Notes: generated by a model not told the origin, from the sequence alone. A stretch of 46,599 nucleotides of DNA from Candidatus Allofournierella pullistercoris (GCA_018883715.1 JAHLFP010000008.1:1-46599), one strand, 5' to 3'; positions 31,747 to 40,038 are shown, counted from the first letter of the stretch. Program-made: numbers and translations.

Positions 31747-33054
31747 TTAATGTTGTCCCTCCTTCTGGGCAAATTGCTTTGCCAGACTCATCACCTGGGT
31801 CACAGGACGCTTTGCGGGGCAGACATAGCTGCAACTGCCACACACCATGCACAAATCCACCCGAAGCTCTTTCAGCAGCTGGGTGTTTTTGCTGTTAAAT
31901 GCACCTGCAATGGATACAGGGGTCAGACCCATGGGGCAAGCCTCGATGCACCGTCCGCAACGGATGCAGGGGCCCATATCCGGCTTGTTGGCCGCTTTTT
32001 CGCTCAAAGCCAGCAGGCCGTTGGTCTGCTTAATCACCGGGGCTTCCAAGCTGGCCATGGCAACGCCCATCATGGGGCCACCGCTCAGCAGTTTTGCCAC
32101 CGGCTGCTGAGTATCCAGACCGCAGAACTGCAAAACCTCAATGGCGGGAGTACCCACAATCACTTCCACGTTCTGGGGCTTTTGCACCAGGTCGCCAGCC
32201 ACGGTTACACGCTTAGTCATCAGGGGCTTGCCGGTTTGCAGATAGCCACCCAGAACCGAAATAGTGGTCACGTTCATCACCACCACACCCACATCGGCAG
32301 GCAGGCCGCCCTGGGGTACTTCCAGTCCGGTGAGGGACTCCACCAGAATCTTCTCCGCACCCTGGGGGTAACGGCTGGGCAGAACCTTCACGCTGGTATT
32401 GCTGCAACGGGTGGCAAGCTGTTTCAGCACCTGAATGCAGGCGGGCTTGTTGTCCTCCACGCCAATGATGCAACGGGAGATACCCATATGCTTCATAACA
32501 GCCTGAATACCGGCGCAGATGGTGTCACCATGCTCCAGAATTTCACGGGTATCCGAAGTGAGATAAGGCTCACACTCTGCCGCATTCACCAGCAGGGTGT
32601 TTACGTTCTTTGCGCTCTCCAGCTTTGCGGCAGTGGGGAAGCCTGCTCCGCCCAGACCCACAAGGCCGGAATTGCGCACTGCCTGGATGAAATCCTCCCG
32701 GCTTTGCACCACAGGGGCGGTAAACTCCACCTGAGTTTGCTGTCCATCGGGAATAATCACCACCGCAGGCACACGGGTTCCGTTCATCAATGTATAGCGT
32801 TCCACACCGCTTACAGTGCCAGATACACCAGAGTAAATGGGTGCGCTTACCGCACCTTCTGCCTGACCTACCAGGCTACCCACCTGTACTGTGTCACCTT
32901 TTTTTACCACAGGAGTGCAAGCCGCACCAATGTGCTGCTGCATGGGCAGTACAATTTTGCTGGGCAAGGGCATACGCACCGTTGCCTGGTCCGCTGTTGT
33001 TTTCTCGTGTGGGACCTTCGCGCCAAGGGCCGCACGCTTTAATTTCTTCAACAT
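31747..33054 (-). CDS. rnfC: Rnf complex subunit RnfC (NADH-binding, iron-sulfur)
   Basis: Peripheral cytoplasmic subunit that passes electrons to NAD+, 435 residues. The order is an N-terminal barrel-sandwich segment, a NuoF-like NADH/FMN-binding Rossmann domain (GLGGAGFPTAAK), an SLBB-like part, and two 4Fe-4S motifs, CIRCGRCIEACP and CMVCGSCSYVCP. The start at 33054 (MLKKLKRAALG) is chosen over the ORF-track start at 33105 because it follows GGAGGAAGG and matches the family. It is first gene of the operon, with promoter at 33135-33163. Confidence 0.95.
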   Translation of the reverse strand: MLKKLKRAALGAKVPHEKTTADQATVRMPLPSKIVLPMQQHIGAACTPVVKKGDTVQVGSLVGQAEGAVSAPIYSGVSGTVSGVERYTLMNGTRVPAVVIIPDGQQTQVEFTAPVVQSREDFIQAVRNSGLVGLGGAGFPTAAKLESAKNVNTLLVNAAECEPYLTSDTREILEHGDTICAGIQAVMKHMGISRCIIGVEDNKPACIQVLKQLATRCSNTSVKVLPSRYPQGAEKILVESLTGLEVPQGGLPADVGVVVMNVTTISVLGGYLQTGKPLMTKRVTVAGDLVQKPQNVEVIVGTPAIEVLQFCGLDTQQPVAKLLSGGPMMGVAMASLEAPVIKQTNGLLALSEKAANKPDMGPCIRCGRCIEACPMGLTPVSIAGAFNSKNTQLLKELRVDLCMVCGSCSYVCPAKRPVTQVMSLAKQFAQKEGQH

Positions 33055-33134
33055 GAGTCGAACCTTCCTCCATTCTTCACTATCAAACATTCTTTTTGTT
33101 GGCACAAGCCTTAAAAAAGGACAGTTATTATTCC

Positions 33135-33163
33135 ATTTTAGATGGTTTTTAGCATCAAGTCAA
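33135..33163 (-). promoter_or_regulatory. rnf operon promoter
   Basis: Minus strand TTGACT (33158-33163), a 17-bp spacer and TAAAAT (33135-33140), giving a leader of about 75 nt before rnfC. Confidence 0.75.
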
Positions 33164-33213
33164 CCTATATACCAATCCTTGGGATAAATGTTGTAAAATT
33201 TTATATAGCCCCA

Positions 33214-33246
33214 GGGATAAACCCTTATTTTACTAGGGTTTATCCC
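33214..33246. promoter_or_regulatory. Perfect 12-bp inverted repeat between rnf and the mini-ORF
   Basis: GGGATAAACCCT (33214-33225) and AGGGTTTATCCC (33235-33246) are exact complements around a 9-nt loop. Related GGATAAA or TTTATCC copies occur at 33181 and 33309. It lies about 50 bp upstream of the rnf -35 and 37 bp upstream of the mini-ORF -10, so it may be an operator. CGATTTTTC follows on the plus strand, so a terminator is the alternative, but no plus-strand gene precedes it. Confidence 0.6.
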
Positions 33247-33280
33247 CGATTTTTCGGACTATATTTTTTGGCCAAACCGT

Positions 33281-33288
33281 GGTATAAT
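33281..33288 (+). promoter_or_regulatory. Extended -10 promoter of the mini-ORF
   Basis: TGGTATAAT (extended -10, TGnTATAAT) ends at 33288 without a good -35. The start codon is about 50 bp downstream. Confidence 0.55.
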
Positions 33289-33340
33289 AAGAATATGATT
33301 TTAAACGGTTTATCCATCGGCACAAAGGGAGGTTATTATT

Positions 33341-33472
33341 ATGAAAACTATCATCAAATGTTTCACGCTTATGGCAGTCATCGCCGGCGCCGTTGCAGGT
33401 GTTCTATACCTACTTCAGGAGCATAGTTCCACCTATGTGCCGGTATACGACACCGAGGATACCTTGTTCTAA
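33341..33472 (+). CDS. Small membrane protein, 43 residues, divergent from rnf
   Basis: Too short for the ORF track. It begins MKTIIKCFTLMAVIAGAVAG, a single N-terminal membrane helix, and ends in an acidic tail VYDTEDTLF. A strong AAAGGGAGG site, an extended -10 promoter and a clean terminator 15 bp after the stop support a real gene. The function is unknown. A link to Rnf is only positional. Confidence 0.75.
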   Translation: MKTIIKCFTLMAVIAGAVAGVLYLLQEHSSTYVPVYDTEDTLF

Positions 33473-33486
33473 TTCAAACTAGCATT

Positions 33487-33516
33487 ACACCCGCCCTTTT
33501 CTGGGGCGGGTGTTTT
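33487..33516 (+). terminator. Terminator of the mini-ORF
   Basis: ACACCCGCCC pairs with GGGCGGGTGT and is followed by TTTTATT. Confidence 0.9.
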
Positions 33517-33551
33517 ATTCTTATAACCGAATTATTCAATCTTCTTTTTAA

Positions 33552-34007
33552 TTATTTCTTGGACAGCCCAAAGGCCGCCCGAAGTGCCATATTACCGTCA
33601 TCCCGTGCCGGGGGTGTGCTACCAGTGCCAGCGGCATATAACGGAGGATTTACCCGGAAGAGATACTCATGCTCCTTAGCACACGCATCCAGCGCAGATG
33701 CAATGTCCCGCTCCGCATCCTTGCTCTGGCGCAACGCATCCATATCCAGCACCGCCCTTACCGCCTTTGCGTTGCGACCTCCCGCTTTGGCAATCTCCGC
33801 ATCCAGCGTGGCATCAAACCGGATAGCCTCCACCTTGGCCTGTGCCTCCTGCTCGACCTGGGCAGCCTTAGCCTGCCACTCCGTTGCCGTCTGGACTGCG
33901 GTGTCGTAGTCCGACTTGGACACATATGCCTTGCCGATTTTGTCCGCCACCCGGCTACCGATTTCATCCGTATAGCCATCTGCCAGAATTTCCTTTAACC
34001 AATCCAT
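33552..34007 (-). CDS. Phage minor structural protein GP20-like (scaffold)
   Basis: A 151-residue protein beginning MDWLKEILADGYTDE, with a coiled-coil middle (about 30-65) and a C-terminal AAFGLSKK. This is the pattern of phage GP20/scaffold proteins that assist capsid assembly in siphophages. I take ATG 34007, preceded by AAAGGAGA; the track extends to 34049. It is the left-most gene of a prophage remnant, and the capsid gene that should follow is missing. Confidence 0.75.
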   Translation of the reverse strand: MDWLKEILADGYTDEIGSRVADKIGKAYVSKSDYDTAVQTATEWQAKAAQVEQEAQAKVEAIRFDATLDAEIAKAGGRNAKAVRAVLDMDALRQSKDAERDIASALDACAKEHEYLFRVNPPLYAAGTGSTPPARDDGNMALRAAFGLSKK

Positions 34008-34097
34008 TCTTCTTTTCTTGTCTCCTTTCTTGCATATTAAAAGGCCCACCGCCCTTTTAGGGGCGATGAGCCTTTCGTTATTTTGTTAATTACCCAG

Positions 34098-34301
34098 TCA
34101 GTAGTTTCTAAATGGGCAAGTCTTACAGAGTTCTTTCCAATTCTGCTTTTCTCGAAACCGTATAGGAATAGATTCCTCCCGAATGCTTTGATTTTCCATG
34201 CAGTCAATCGGATCAATCCAATCGTCTACAAGCGGACACTTCACACTCATAGCAACGCCGCTGTCATCTGGTATGTATTCAACATTCCCCAAGAAGGCCA
34301 T
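34098..34301 (-). CDS. Small phage protein with Cys pairs, function unknown
   Basis: A 67-residue protein with VKCPLVDDWIDPIDCMENQ and CKTCPFRNY, a four-Cys pattern compatible with zinc binding. Similar small proteins occur between minor capsid and scaffold genes of Clostridia phages (from memory). Its start overlaps the end of the minor capsid gene by 23 bp, as expected for a phage operon. Confidence 0.6.
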   Translation of the reverse strand: MAFLGNVEYIPDDSGVAMSVKCPLVDDWIDPIDCMENQSIREESIPIRFREKQNWKELCKTCPFRNY

Positions 34302-35088
34302 TCTTTCCCATCTCCTCTACCAAAGCTTTGATATAATCATCAAATTCACTTTTAGTGTACGCAGTGCGAATTTCATTTTTAGCAAGGTTAACGTAAACAG
34401 CACCCTCAGCCCCAATATATCGTTCGAATTGTCCATTCCATACAGTAACGGAAATCCCCGCTTCTCGTATGTATTGTTTTGCCTGCGCTACACTGACGTT
34501 GTGAACACGTTCCTTGTTGATATGCGCATCATCAAATGAAAGTGACTCTACATCAATCTGCCTAGGTTTGAGATGAATCTGTGCCGCCTTGGGCAAGTTT
34601 CCTGCTGTTCGAAGGTTTTCTATTAGTATATCACGTTCATGTATTTTTGTATAGTCTCTCACCCATGCACTTGCTTTGCCTGCCTGTTTACGTCCCCAGC
34701 CTGCTATGGTCAGCCTCTCGGCTCGGCTCTTAAACCCCATAGCCCGATTATACCGGGTGTACTCTTGGTTAAGCCGGGTGAGCTTTATCTGGTCGATAAG
34801 CAACTGCTCTTTATCTCCCGCCGCCTCGCTCATCAGTGTCCGCCGCTTTTGTTTGCGAATGGCCCGCTCTATGCGGTTTTGGTACTGGGTTGCCTGATAT
34901 CCGGTCATATGTCGGTCTTCATAGGTTGACCCTTTTGCATTTTCATCCTTAAAATCTTGCAACTCCTGCTCCGTGTACTGAGGACTGCTTACACCCAGTA
35001 AGATAGGCATTGCCACATGACCACAGTTTAGGGTGCCAATCGGACGCTTTAAAGTGGCATTTAGCGGTCGATTTTGTTCGTTTATTTG
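34279..35088 (-). pseudogene. Phage minor capsid protein, C-terminal remnant
   Basis: The open frame (up to 269 codons, 245 from the first ATG at 35016) begins already inside homologous sequence: ATLKRPIGTLNCGHVAMPIL, then TGYQATQYQNRIERAIRK. This corresponds to the middle and C terminus of Phage_min_cap2-type proteins. The C-terminal part after about residue 150 (DVESLSFDDAHINKERVHNV on) resembles a fused accessory domain. A TAA at 35089-35091 interrupts the frame, so the N-terminal half is lost. It may be translated as a fragment, but capsid function is unlikely. Confidence 0.75.
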
Positions 35089-35148
35089 TTAGTTTATGAC
35101 GCTTTTCCAGGTATTTTTAGCACAAATAGAGTTATCTTCAAGATAAAG

Positions 35149-35193
35149 CAAAAAGCCCACAAACGGCTCTACAAGGCCATTTATGGGCTTTTC
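35149..35193 (-). terminator. tRNA-Thr terminator
   Basis: Minus strand AAAAGCCCATAAATGG...CCGTTTGTGGGCTTTTTG just downstream of the tRNA 3' end. Confidence 0.8.
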
Positions 35194-35195
35194 TT

Positions 35196-35271
35196 TGGAG
35201 CTGGTGGACGGACTCGAACCCCCGACCTGCTGATTACAAATCAGCTGCACTACCAACTGTGCTACACCAGC
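35196..35271 (-). tRNA. tRNA-Thr (TGT)
   Basis: A 76-nt cloverleaf with encoded CCA. Acceptor GCTGGTG/CACCAGC, anticodon stem CTGAT/ATCAG around TTGTA with anticodon TGT, and T arm GGGGGTTCGAGTCCGTCC. A prophage remnant lies on its 3' side, the usual integration geometry; I found no duplicated 3' end that would mark the other attachment site. Confidence 0.96.
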
Positions 35272-35307
35272 ACGGTGTACACGGCATCCGCCGGACATTT
35301 CCTACTG

Positions 35308-35336
35308 ATTATAACACATCCTGCAAACAAGAGCAA
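35308..35336 (-). promoter_or_regulatory. tRNA-Thr promoter
   Basis: Minus strand TTGCTC (35331-35336), a 17-bp spacer and TATAAT (35308-35313), within the gap after rsmA. Confidence 0.75.
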
Positions 35337-35352
35337 GTCTTATTGCAAAATT

Positions 35353-36228
35353 TTACTCCTTATCTCCTGCTTTTTGCTGAGCAATGCACTGTTCCAGCCG
35401 GCACAAATCCTCCAGCGTCAACTGCTCGGGGCGCACGGTGGGACTCAACCCCGCCTGCTGGAGTGCCGCAAGCACCAAATCCTTGGAGATTCCAAGGCCA
35501 CTGCTGATGGAATTGGCGGCAGTCTTTCTTCTCTGGCTGAACGCCGCCCGCACCAGGGCAAAATAGGCTTTTTCATCCCGTGGCTGAACCGCAGGCTCCT
35601 TGCGCACCTGCAACTGAATTACCGCGCTTGTCACCTTGGGCGGCGGGAAAAAGCTGCCTGGCTGAACAGTAAACAGCAGTTGCGGCTGGGAATAATAGGC
35701 CACCGCATAGCTGATGGCACCTGCTTCCCGGGTGGCGGGAGCGGCACAAATCCGGCTGGCGGCCTCCTTTTGCACCATGACGGTGATATGTTCAATGGGC
35801 AGTTTTTCCTCCAACAACCGCATCAGAATGGGGCTGGTGATGTAATAGGGCAGGTTTGCACAGACTGCCACACGCAGACCCGCAAATTTTTCCGCAATCA
35901 AGGCTTGCAGGTCAACTTTCAGTACATCCTGCATCACCAGTTCGATGTTGTCAAACTCCGCCAGTGTTTCGCTGAGCAAAGCGGGCAGACGCTGATCCAC
36001 CTCGATGGCAACCACCTTTTTGGCACGCTGAGCCAGTTCCTTGGTCAAAACACCAATTCCTGGGCCAATTTCAATTACACCAAATTCCTCGTTGATGCCG
36101 GCGGCTTCCACGATTTTGGGACAGATGCCCGGGTTTACAATAAAGTTCTGTCCAAACCCCTTGGACAACGCAAAATTGTGCCGCTGGCACAAATCACGAA
36201 TGGTGGAAATATCGGTAAGATTCGGCAT
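35353..36228 (-). CDS. rsmA: 16S rRNA (adenine1518/1519-N6)-dimethyltransferase
   Basis: KsgA/RsmA dimethylates two adjacent adenosines near the 3' end of 16S rRNA with SAM during 30S maturation; its loss gives kasugamycin resistance. 291 residues. SAM-binding GQNFIVNP and IEIGPGIGVLTKELA, catalytic NLPYYITSPI and a C-terminal helical domain are present. SD AAAGGCGGA precedes the start. It lies downstream of the S41 protease gene, separated by a strong hairpin. Confidence 0.95.
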   Translation of the reverse strand: MPNLTDISTIRDLCQRHNFALSKGFGQNFIVNPGICPKIVEAAGINEEFGVIEIGPGIGVLTKELAQRAKKVVAIEVDQRLPALLSETLAEFDNIELVMQDVLKVDLQALIAEKFAGLRVAVCANLPYYITSPILMRLLEEKLPIEHITVMVQKEAASRICAAPATREAGAISYAVAYYSQPQLLFTVQPGSFFPPPKVTSAVIQLQVRKEPAVQPRDEKAYFALVRAAFSQRRKTAANSISSGLGISKDLVLAALQQAGLSPTVRPEQLTLEDLCRLEQCIAQQKAGDKE

Positions 36229-36256
36229 AAATTCCGCCTTTCTGTTTTTTCATAAA

Positions 36257-36290
36257 GCGACGCCCTGCGCAGTAAGATGCAGAGCGTCGC
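36257..36290 (-). terminator. Strong hairpin between ctp gene and rsmA
   Basis: GCGACGCCCTGC pairs with GCAGAGCGTCGC (one mismatch) around a short loop. The minus-strand sequence after it is TTTATG and then T-poor, so it may terminate only partly or act as an mRNA 3' end structure. Confidence 0.65.
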
Positions 36291-36307
36291 CGACAAGTTT
36301 TATTCTG

Positions 36308-37738
36308 TTATTCCTGCGCCGCAGGTTCGCTCTCGTTCAGAGTAGACTGTTCCCCGGCAGGAGCATCTTCACCTTCCGCAGGAGCATCTTCACCTTCCGC
36401 AGGAGCACCTTCTCCCTCGGTGAAGCCAGCCTCCCCTTCAGCGGGAGTAGCTTCCCCTTCTCCAGAGGTAGCTTCACTGGTTGCAGGTGCGTCCCCGCCC
36501 TCAGCGGGGGTGGATTCCGACTGCACGCCGGAGGTGGTCACACCCGCCATGGTTTTGGCCACACCCAGTGCCTTCTGCACCTGGGTATCCTTGTCCACGC
36601 CCAGCAGAACATTGTCGCTTCCGTCTGCTTTTGCAGCAGCTTCCACGTCCACGGTCAGGCCGGTTCCATCAAAGGTGGTTCCGTCCGGCAGAACCAACAT
36701 GGCGGTAGTAAAGACAATGGCGCTTCCGTCGCTCATGCGGTGAGGCTCTGCCTGGATGGTTCCCTTGCCACGGGTGGTGGTTCCCACAAGCTGTGCCCCG
36801 CCTATCTGGCGCAGGCTGTAGGCAAACAGCTCTGCACTGCTGGCGGTATTCTGGTTCACCAGCACCACCATGGGACGGTCCATGGCATTGTCATCGCTGG
36901 AGCCCAGCAGGGTTTTCTGTCCTTCCTTGTCCTGAGCAAAGGCGATGGTTCCTTCCGGCACCAGCATATCAATGGAATTGATTGCCACTTCCAGCAGACC
37001 ACCCTCATTGTCCCGCAGGTCAAACACATAGGCTTTTGCTCCACGCTGATACAAATCATCCACTGCACGGCTCAACTGTCCCTGGGTGGTGCTGTCAAAG
37101 CGGAGAATCTTCACATAGCCATAGCTGTCCTCCAGCATCTGGTACTCCACGCTGGGGATGCTGTACTTACTCCGGTTCAAGGTGAAATCCGAGGTAGTAC
37201 CATCCAACGCCATGTAGGTGATGGTAACGGAAGTACCTGCTTCTCCCCGCAGACGAGCGGTTACGTTGGCGGCGGTAAGACCTTTTACTTCCGCACCGTC
37301 AATGGCAGTGATAAAGCCGCCCACTTCCAGACCCAAATCCGAAGCAGGGCTTGCCTCGTACACCTTGGTAATCCGGGCGTAGCCAGAGGAATCCTTCACC
37401 ACTTCCACACCAATGCCCAGCAGCTTGCCGTTCTGGATGTCCACCAATTCCGCATACTGCTTTGCGCTGTAATAGCTGGAATAGGCATCCCCAATGCCCA
37501 TCATGTAGCCATGGCCAATCATGTCGTTCAGGGTAGCATCCTGAATATCGCCATAGTAGTTGGCACGTACATACTTGTCAATTTCCGCCAGCTTGCTGTA
37601 CATGGTTTCCTTCTCCTTAATGGAGGGAATGGTGCTGTCAAACACCTGACGGGCTAAAATCATGGTGACAGAAAAGGTCACCGTCATGGCAATGATGGCG
37701 ATGGTCAAGGCCATGCTAATGGAAATTTTTTTATTCAT
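36308..37738 (-). CDS. S41 family C-terminal processing protease (PDZ)
   Basis: Secreted or membrane-anchored serine protease of the CtpA/CtpB family, 476 residues. N-terminal membrane anchor (about 7-29), PDZ domain (about 105-180), and S41 catalytic core with the Ser in NQNTASSAE (S300) and Lys in TRGKGTIQ (K325), spaced 25 residues as in the family. The C-terminal 70 residues are a Glu/Ala/Pro/Gly-rich tail with 21-bp repeat units encoding GEDAPAE. The position after ftsEX and envC links it to cell-wall remodelling (inference); substrates are unknown. Confidence 0.92.
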   Translation of the reverse strand: MNKKISISMALTIAIIAMTVTFSVTMILARQVFDSTIPSIKEKETMYSKLAEIDKYVRANYYGDIQDATLNDMIGHGYMMGIGDAYSSYYSAKQYAELVDIQNGKLLGIGVEVVKDSSGYARITKVYEASPASDLGLEVGGFITAIDGAEVKGLTAANVTARLRGEAGTSVTITYMALDGTTSDFTLNRSKYSIPSVEYQMLEDSYGYVKILRFDSTTQGQLSRAVDDLYQRGAKAYVFDLRDNEGGLLEVAINSIDMLVPEGTIAFAQDKEGQKTLLGSSDDNAMDRPMVVLVNQNTASSAELFAYSLRQIGGAQLVGTTTRGKGTIQAEPHRMSDGSAIVFTTAMLVLPDGTTFDGTGLTVDVEAAAKADGSDNVLLGVDKDTQVQKALGVAKTMAGVTTSGVQSESTPAEGGDAPATSEATSGEGEATPAEGEAGFTEGEGAPAEGEDAPAEGEDAPAGEQSTLNESEPAAQE

Positions 37739-37779
37739 ACCTTCCTTGCATCCTCCCTATCAGTGGCTGACCGACACTG

Positions 37780-37893
37780 TTAAAACCCAAATACAATCTG
37801 CATCAGCAAGCCGCTGAACATGGTAAGACCCATCAGAACGGCAATCGCCAAGCTAATCACACGCACCACGGGCTTGTGCTTTTCGTTGTTCAT
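37780..37893 (-). CDS. 37-residue membrane protein (DUF4044-like)
   Basis: Below the ORF-track size limit. It reads MNNEKHKPVVRVISLAIAVL and continues through one hydrophobic helix to IVFGF. An AAGGAGA site lies 6 bp before the ATG. It fits exactly between the envC-like gene (36 bp) and the S41 protease gene (41 bp) on the same strand, so it is almost certainly co-transcribed. The composition recalls DUF4044-type mini proteins. Function unknown. Confidence 0.75.
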   Translation of the reverse strand: MNNEKHKPVVRVISLAIAVLMGLTMFSGLLMQIVFGF

Positions 37894-37929
37894 ACAGTGT
37901 CTCCTTTTCCTGGGGTATCCATCGCCCCG

Positions 37930-39087
37930 TTAAAAACTGATATAATTGCGGGGATTTTGCCGTACACCGTTGATGCGTACCTCAAAATGCAGGTGGTTGC
38001 CAGTGGAGCGTCCAGTGGAGCCCACATAGCCAATTACATCCCCTTTTTTCACCTGCTGTCCCACTGTGGCGGCAATGCTGCTCATGTGAGCATACAGGGT
38101 GGTTACTCCGTCCCCGTTGTCCACCATCACCACATTTCCATAGGTCCAGTGGCCTGTGGTGGAGGAAATACGTCCGTCGTGGGCGGCATAGATGGGGGTT
38201 CCCCCCGCCGCGGCAATGTCCATTCCCTTGTGTCCGGTCATGATTACACCGTTCACATTCTGGGTAGCACCAAACTCGGTGGTAACCTGACCAGCAACCG
38301 GCAAAGGCCAGCAGAATCCCTCTGCGGATTGGCCGCTTCCCTGGGAGGACTGGCTCTGTACCCATTGCTCATACTGCTTTTCTGCCTCCTCAGCCGCCTT
38401 TTGCTGCTCTGCCACCACCTTAGCCTGAGCAGTGGCCAAAGCCTGCTGCTCGCTGATGGTTTCATTCTGCTGTTGGATGCTCTGGGCATACTCATTTTTC
38501 TTGGCTTCCAGGTCACTGTAAGCCTGTTCCAGGTCAGCTTTGTCCTGTTCCAGCTCCTCTTTCTGCTCCTCCAGACGCTGTTTTTCCTCGTTCATGGACT
38601 GGAGCACATCTGTGTCCTGCTGGCTGATGCTCTGCAAGGTTTCGGAATAGGTCAGAAGTTCATACAGGCTGTCGGCACTGGCAATCATAGCCACCATGCC
38701 AGAGTCATGCATCATCTGCATGGCCTGTATCCGTTCACAAAAGCCCTGCCAGCGTTCATCAATCAGACCCTGCTGGTCCGCAATGGCCTGTTGCTGGATG
38801 GCAATTTCGCTGGTTTTCTGATTAATCTGGTCAATGGCATCGCTGATTTGACCTTGAATAATCGCCTGCATATTTTCCAGGCTTTTCTTTTTCTCTTCCG
38901 CCTTGGCTTGCTGGTTTTTAATCTCCTGATAAAGGGCTTTTTCCTCTTTCAGTTTCTGTTCCGCTTGTTGCCAGGCTTGTTTGTAATCGGTGGCTGCCAC
39001 CGTTGTCTGACCACAGCTCAAAGCAAGGCAGACCGCCGCCACGGCGAGGGAAACCGGCCTGCGCCAGCCCTTGGGTTTGTGTTTCAT
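37930..39087 (-). CDS. EnvC-like M23 peptidase with coiled coil (FtsEX partner)
   Basis: A secreted murein hydrolase or activator of 385 residues: signal peptide (about 1-33, ending near TVAATD), two long coiled-coil regions (about 35-120 and 160-245), and a C-terminal M23 domain with GHKGMDIAAAGGTPIYAAHDG and HLHFEV. All M23 zinc-site residues (HxxxD, HxH) are kept, so it may be an active endopeptidase, unlike E. coli EnvC. It lies 42 bp after ftsX, matching the PcsB/EnvC role of being switched by FtsEX. ATG 39087 is preferred to the TTG just upstream. Confidence 0.9.
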   Translation of the reverse strand: MKHKPKGWRRPVSLAVAAVCLALSCGQTTVAATDYKQAWQQAEQKLKEEKALYQEIKNQQAKAEEKKKSLENMQAIIQGQISDAIDQINQKTSEIAIQQQAIADQQGLIDERWQGFCERIQAMQMMHDSGMVAMIASADSLYELLTYSETLQSISQQDTDVLQSMNEEKQRLEEQKEELEQDKADLEQAYSDLEAKKNEYAQSIQQQNETISEQQALATAQAKVVAEQQKAAEEAEKQYEQWVQSQSSQGSGQSAEGFCWPLPVAGQVTTEFGATQNVNGVIMTGHKGMDIAAAGGTPIYAAHDGRISSTTGHWTYGNVVMVDNGDGVTTLYAHMSSIAATVGQQVKKGDVIGYVGSTGRSTGNHLHFEVRINGVRQNPRNYISF

Positions 39088-39129
39088 CAAGATGGTAGCT
39101 CCTTTCTGATGGATGCTTTGTACCGGGAT

Positions 39130-40038
39130 TTATACCTTCAGGTGTTTACGCACCGAGGTGGCAGTTCCCACACTGCCCAGCAAACTGCCAAACAGCAAGA
39201 AGCCGCACAGCACCATCCACCAAATCTGGTCCATGGGCAGCAGAATGCTGGTGACCATATCACTCCAAAATGCGGGGAATACCGAGGTGTTCATCAGCAA
39301 CAACTGATAGCCACCCAGCACGATGCCAGCAGAGATAACCCCTGCAATCAGGCCCACCGCAATGCCTTCCACAAAGAAGGGCATCCGGATAAAGCCGTTG
39401 GTAGCACCCACATATTTCATGATATTGATTTCCTTACGACGGGCAAATACGGTCAAACGGATGGTATTACTAATCACCACCACGCTGACAAAGCCCAGCA
39501 CCACAACCAGGCCCACGCTGATGCAGACCACGGCTTTATGTACGTTTACGAATACATCGGACAGCTCCACCGGGGCCAGCACGTTGTCCACCCCTTCGAT
39601 AGCCTGCAACTGGGGTACAATCTGGGAAAGGGCTCCCACATCTTCCAGTACAATCCGATAGTTCACCCGCAGAGGGTTCTGGTCACCTTCCAGCACGTCC
39701 AGAAGATACGCCTTATCTCCCATGGACTGCTTCATCCGCTCCATTGCTTCCTCTTTGGAGATATATTCAATCTCCTTAATGCCGGAAATTTCCCGCAGTT
39801 TTGCGTCCAACTGTGCCAAACCCAGCTCGTCCAGCTCCTCCTGGGGATAGAGTACCAGTTCGTTCTGTCCACGCAGATACTCCATCAAGCTGTTCACGTT
39901 GGCAGTAAACAGACCTGCCACACCTGTAATAATCAGGCAGACGGTCAGAACGCCGATGCTCGCAAAGGTCATTAGCCGGTTTTTAATCAAATTTCCAAGG
40001 CCCTGTTTTGCCAGGTAGAAAAAACTGGACAACATCAT
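39130..40038 (-). CDS. ftsX: Cell division ABC-type protein FtsX
   Basis: Membrane subunit of FtsEX, 302 residues. N-terminal cytoplasmic segment, membrane helix 1 (about 25-47), an extracytoplasmic loop (about 48-170) that would bind the coiled-coil hydrolase, and three C-terminal helices with the FtsX fold (FVEGIAVGLIAGVISA). It overlaps ftsE by ATGA-type 4 bp. Confidence 0.94.
   Translation of the reverse strand: MMLSSFFYLAKQGLGNLIKNRLMTFASIGVLTVCLIITGVAGLFTANVNSLMEYLRGQNELVLYPQEELDELGLAQLDAKLREISGIKEIEYISKEEAMERMKQSMGDKAYLLDVLEGDQNPLRVNYRIVLEDVGALSQIVPQLQAIEGVDNVLAPVELSDVFVNVHKAVVCISVGLVVVLGFVSVVVISNTIRLTVFARRKEINIMKYVGATNGFIRMPFFVEGIAVGLIAGVISAGIVLGGYQLLLMNTSVFPAFWSDMVTSILLPMDQIWWMVLCGFLLFGSLLGSVGTATSVRKHLKV

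Noticed and set aside
31051-33042. 663-residue plus-strand ORF and other long plus ORFs opposite rnf, ftsH and envC
   Set aside because: Antisense shadows of well-supported minus-strand genes with His/Gln-rich artefactual composition.
33214-33246. Inverted repeat as a plain terminator
   Set aside because: Not excluded, but no plus-strand gene precedes it and both neighbours are divergent, so an operator is favoured.
35016-35088. ATG 35016 as the true start of a complete phage gene
   Set aside because: Recognisable minor-capsid sequence continues upstream of this ATG to a stop codon at 35089, so the gene is a truncated remnant.
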